The notes beneath the pieces were generated by a model that saw only the letters and a list, made by a program, of their open reading frames with translations, was not told where the DNA came from and made no database searches. From positions 62,001 through 126,000 of the forward strand of contig NZ_LRPB01000012.1 of NCBI RefSeq assembly GCF_001592945.1: a stretch of DNA of 64,000 bases, in the 5' to 3' direction. Made by a program: the position numbers and the translations under genes. Below, piece by piece: positions 62,212 through 64,000 of this stretch. Origin of the DNA: Roseivirga seohaensis. Lineage in GTDB: Bacteria; Bacteroidota; Bacteroidia; Cytophagales; Cyclobacteriaceae. Position 1 is the first letter of the stretch, and each line of letters starts with the position of its first letter.

Positions 62212-63696
62212 ATGAAAAAGCACCTTTATTTAACCATCTTACTAATTACAGCCATTGGCTTGGGATTACTAGGCTGTTCCGAAGAAGATATCTTCGAGAA
62301 AAACGCGCCTCAAGAAATTAACAGTATCATCTCACAGTTTTCTCCAGAAACTTTTAGCAAGGTTGTTTCAAGTGATTATAAAGTGGACTGGAATGTATCA
62401 GCTCCACTTGAATACTCCGAAGAACTTGGTTTGGACTACTATGAGTTTGAAATCAATCTTCCTGAAAATCAAGTGTTGGCAACAAATAAACTTTATGACA
62501 CAAAGCAATCATTACTTGCGGTCAAAAAAGAGAGCGGGCAATTTGATTTCTATGTGGCCAAGTATTTTATGGACCAATGGAAATCAGAAGGAAAATCGGT
62601 CAAAGATGTTTCCTTTTCCAGGATGGAGAGCTTTTCAGGGCTTCTCAATGTGTTAGACAATAACAACCAAATGGTCTATGCCAAAAGAATGGACAATGGC
62701 AGGGTACTGGGCGTCCCTGTCTGCCTCAACAGTGATTTCAACGATGTTAACATTGAAACTCGAATGGAAGTAGATTGCGAAGAAGTAGCCATTTATCATT
62801 ATATTGACCGTTACCATATTGAACAAGGGATACCTGTCCGTAAATATTCCGACTTGGTGGGCATATCTTATGAAAGGACTTGCTCTGTCAACTATTATCC
62901 AGAATTGAACTTGGAGGGAGGTGTGCCAGGCACATACTATTCCCAAAATGGTGGTGGTTCTTATGCTGGTTGTAATGACCCGCTTCGTGGGTGTTTGTTT
63001 AAAATAGAATTGGAACTGGAAGAAGAAATTATTTTAGATCCAACTTTTGTGAACACAAAGGCGGAATGTGTGTATAACAAATTGTTGAACCTTAGTGGAG
63101 GTTTCAAAAGCGCAATTCAAAAATTTGACGGGGAGTTTCCAGTTGCTCATTTGAGGTTTTCTGTAAGGAATGACTTAGGGTCGAGTGTAGCAGCAAGAAC
63201 ATACCTGCCAGTTGGAAATACAGATACCCCTGATTACGTGATAACGATTGGGTTTAATAATAATACTTCGCAAGCTGGACTAAATTTTAGGCCAACTTTG
63301 TTATCTGCTAAAACAATGGCTCACGAGATAATTCATGCTGAAATGTACCGAAAACTTTTATCTCTAATCAAAAAGGGAAATATTCAGGGCGTGACTCAAA
63401 CCGAACTTAATCAGCTTATGGCTAATGGGGATTATCCTGGGATATATGATTATTATAGAAGGTATGGAAAAGGATGGCAACATGAACAAATGGCTGCTCA
63501 TTACGTTCAAACGATAGCGGATATTACAAAAGAGTTTGATAATGCATCACAGCTGGATCAGTTTTATAATGATCTGGCTTGGGAAGGCTTGAAAGGAACT
63601 CAGGCTTGGTACAACCTTCTTCCATCAGATACAATTAGAATAACTGATACAGTAAATAATTATATTATAACAAACCACAATGATGTATGTCAATAA
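62212..63696 (+). CDS. exported HExxH metalloprotease-like lipoprotein
   Basis: 494 residues from ATG 62212 (open frame begins 21 codons upstream without signal features). Lipobox GLLGC with Cys22. The metal motif HEIIHAE is at 371-377, and WQHEQMAAHYVQT follows about 55 residues later, perhaps holding the third ligand. The middle has several Cys pairs (CNDPLRGC). It has no clear family. The next ORF overlaps its end by 17 bases. Secreted or surface-exposed enzyme, substrate unknown. Confidence 0.75.
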   Translation: MKKHLYLTILLITAIGLGLLGCSEEDIFEKNAPQEINSIISQFSPETFSKVVSSDYKVDWNVSAPLEYSEELGLDYYEFEINLPENQVLATNKLYDTKQSLLAVKKESGQFDFYVAKYFMDQWKSEGKSVKDVSFSRMESFSGLLNVLDNNNQMVYAKRMDNGRVLGVPVCLNSDFNDVNIETRMEVDCEEVAIYHYIDRYHIEQGIPVRKYSDLVGISYERTCSVNYYPELNLEGGVPGTYYSQNGGGSYAGCNDPLRGCLFKIELELEEEIILDPTFVNTKAECVYNKLLNLSGGFKSAIQKFDGEFPVAHLRFSVRNDLGSSVAARTYLPVGNTDTPDYVITIGFNNNTSQAGLNFRPTLLSAKTMAHEIIHAEMYRKLLSLIKKGNIQGVTQTELNQLMANGDYPGIYDYYRRYGKGWQHEQMAAHYVQTIADITKEFDNASQLDQFYNDLAWEGLKGTQAWYNLLPSDTIRITDTVNNYIITNHNDVCQ

Positions 63697-64000
63697 GAAG
63701 TTATGCCTATTAATTTGGCTTTGTCTTGTAAGTTTAGCGTCCATTGGGCAGACTAAGAAAGTTAACAAGGCAATAAATTTAAGTTTTAAGATCAATGACA
63801 ATTATAAAACCTCGACCCCACCTGGTTTTGTGGGAGATTCCATTGACTATTTTGAAAAAATAGACATCGGAAATAGAGAAATTACCTTTAGGATTTTTAC
63901 GGAAGAATTTAAAACGGAGCTCTCAGATAAAGGCGTGGAAACCTTAACATCAATAGATGTCCTAAAGGTTAATTTTCATTCACTCGAACAAATGTTTAAA
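63680..64000 (+). CDS. partial exported protein, runs off the right edge
   Basis: An open frame of 107 codons with no stop inside the window. Starts MMYVNKKLCLLIWLCLVSLA then SIGQ, a signal peptide, followed by KKVNKAINLSFKINDNYKTS and a beta-rich sequence. Its ATG lies within the end of the lipoprotein gene (17-base overlap), so the two are likely translationally coupled. Family unknown. Confidence 0.7.
   Translation, partial: MMYVNKKLCLLIWLCLVSLASIGQTKKVNKAINLSFKINDNYKTSTPPGFVGDSIDYFEKIDIGNREITFRIFTEEFKTELSDKGVETLTSIDVLKVNFHSLEQMFK

Overview
The window looks like chromosomal DNA of a Bacteroidota bacterium, most likely a marine member of the Cytophagales (Roseivirga/Fulvivirga-like; the genus is inferred, not shown). 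Signs are the low GC, lipoproteins and SUMF1/beta-propeller proteins of Bacteroidota type, a TonB-dependent receptor with a carboxypeptidase-like N-domain, split FtsX-type permeases, the rny-zapA-coiled coil-pheT order, and promoters of the TTTG / TAnnTTTG kind instead of -35/-10 boxes. I saw no rRNA, tRNA, CRISPR array or insertion sequence.

Layout. 1-2.8 kb: a VWA protein and a MoxR-like AAA ATPase in one operon. 2.8-8.1 kb: leftward small proteins, a pentapeptide-repeat protein, an odd acyl-carrier-like membrane protein, an M61 peptidase, a lipoprotein and an exported RidA-like protein with a degraded copy of itself next door. 8.4-15.8 kb: MarR regulator, DUF4221-type lipoprotein, two S41 proteases and a large ABC permease. 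15.9-28.5 kb: mostly leftward housekeeping genes (rny, zapA, pheT, radC, rpsT, lipA, ettA) mixed with a five-repeat secreted protein, an OsmC protein and others. 28.6-32.7 kb: DUF349 protein, DUF2795 protein, and a GMC oxidoreductase with a gluconate-dehydrogenase-subunit-3-like partner. 32.8-36.3 kb: a TPR histidine kinase/NarL regulator operon and, divergently, a free-standing LuxR DNA-binding domain with a membrane micro-protein. 36.4-42.1 kb: a leftward sugar-catabolism operon (two DUF1080 hydrolases, TIM-barrel isomerase, Gfo/Idh/MocA oxidoreductase, NupG-like permease) headed by ispD.

42.1-48.0 kb is the most interesting part: a compact peptide-secretion locus with an HlyD-type adaptor, a C39-peptidase ABC exporter, an HTH protein carrying its own INGG motif, two short double-glycine precursor peptides (one only 55 codons), a strong terminator, a degenerate CPBP-type membrane protein, a further membrane protein and a 30-residue transmembrane peptide. 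Its 355-bp upstream region has a nested inverted repeat and a 40-bp element found again 20 kb away, in front of an exported metalloprotease-like lipoprotein.

48.2-64 kb: membrane proteins, a SUMF1 protein coupled to a beta-propeller lipoprotein, queA, a MacB-like permease, recA, a PF10023-type aminopeptidase, a DUF3108 protein, a PhoB/PhoR-like two-component system followed by a pseudouridine synthase and a TonB-dependent receptor, then the HExxH lipoprotein and a partial exported protein running off the right edge.

All family names come from reading motifs by eye; no database search was possible.
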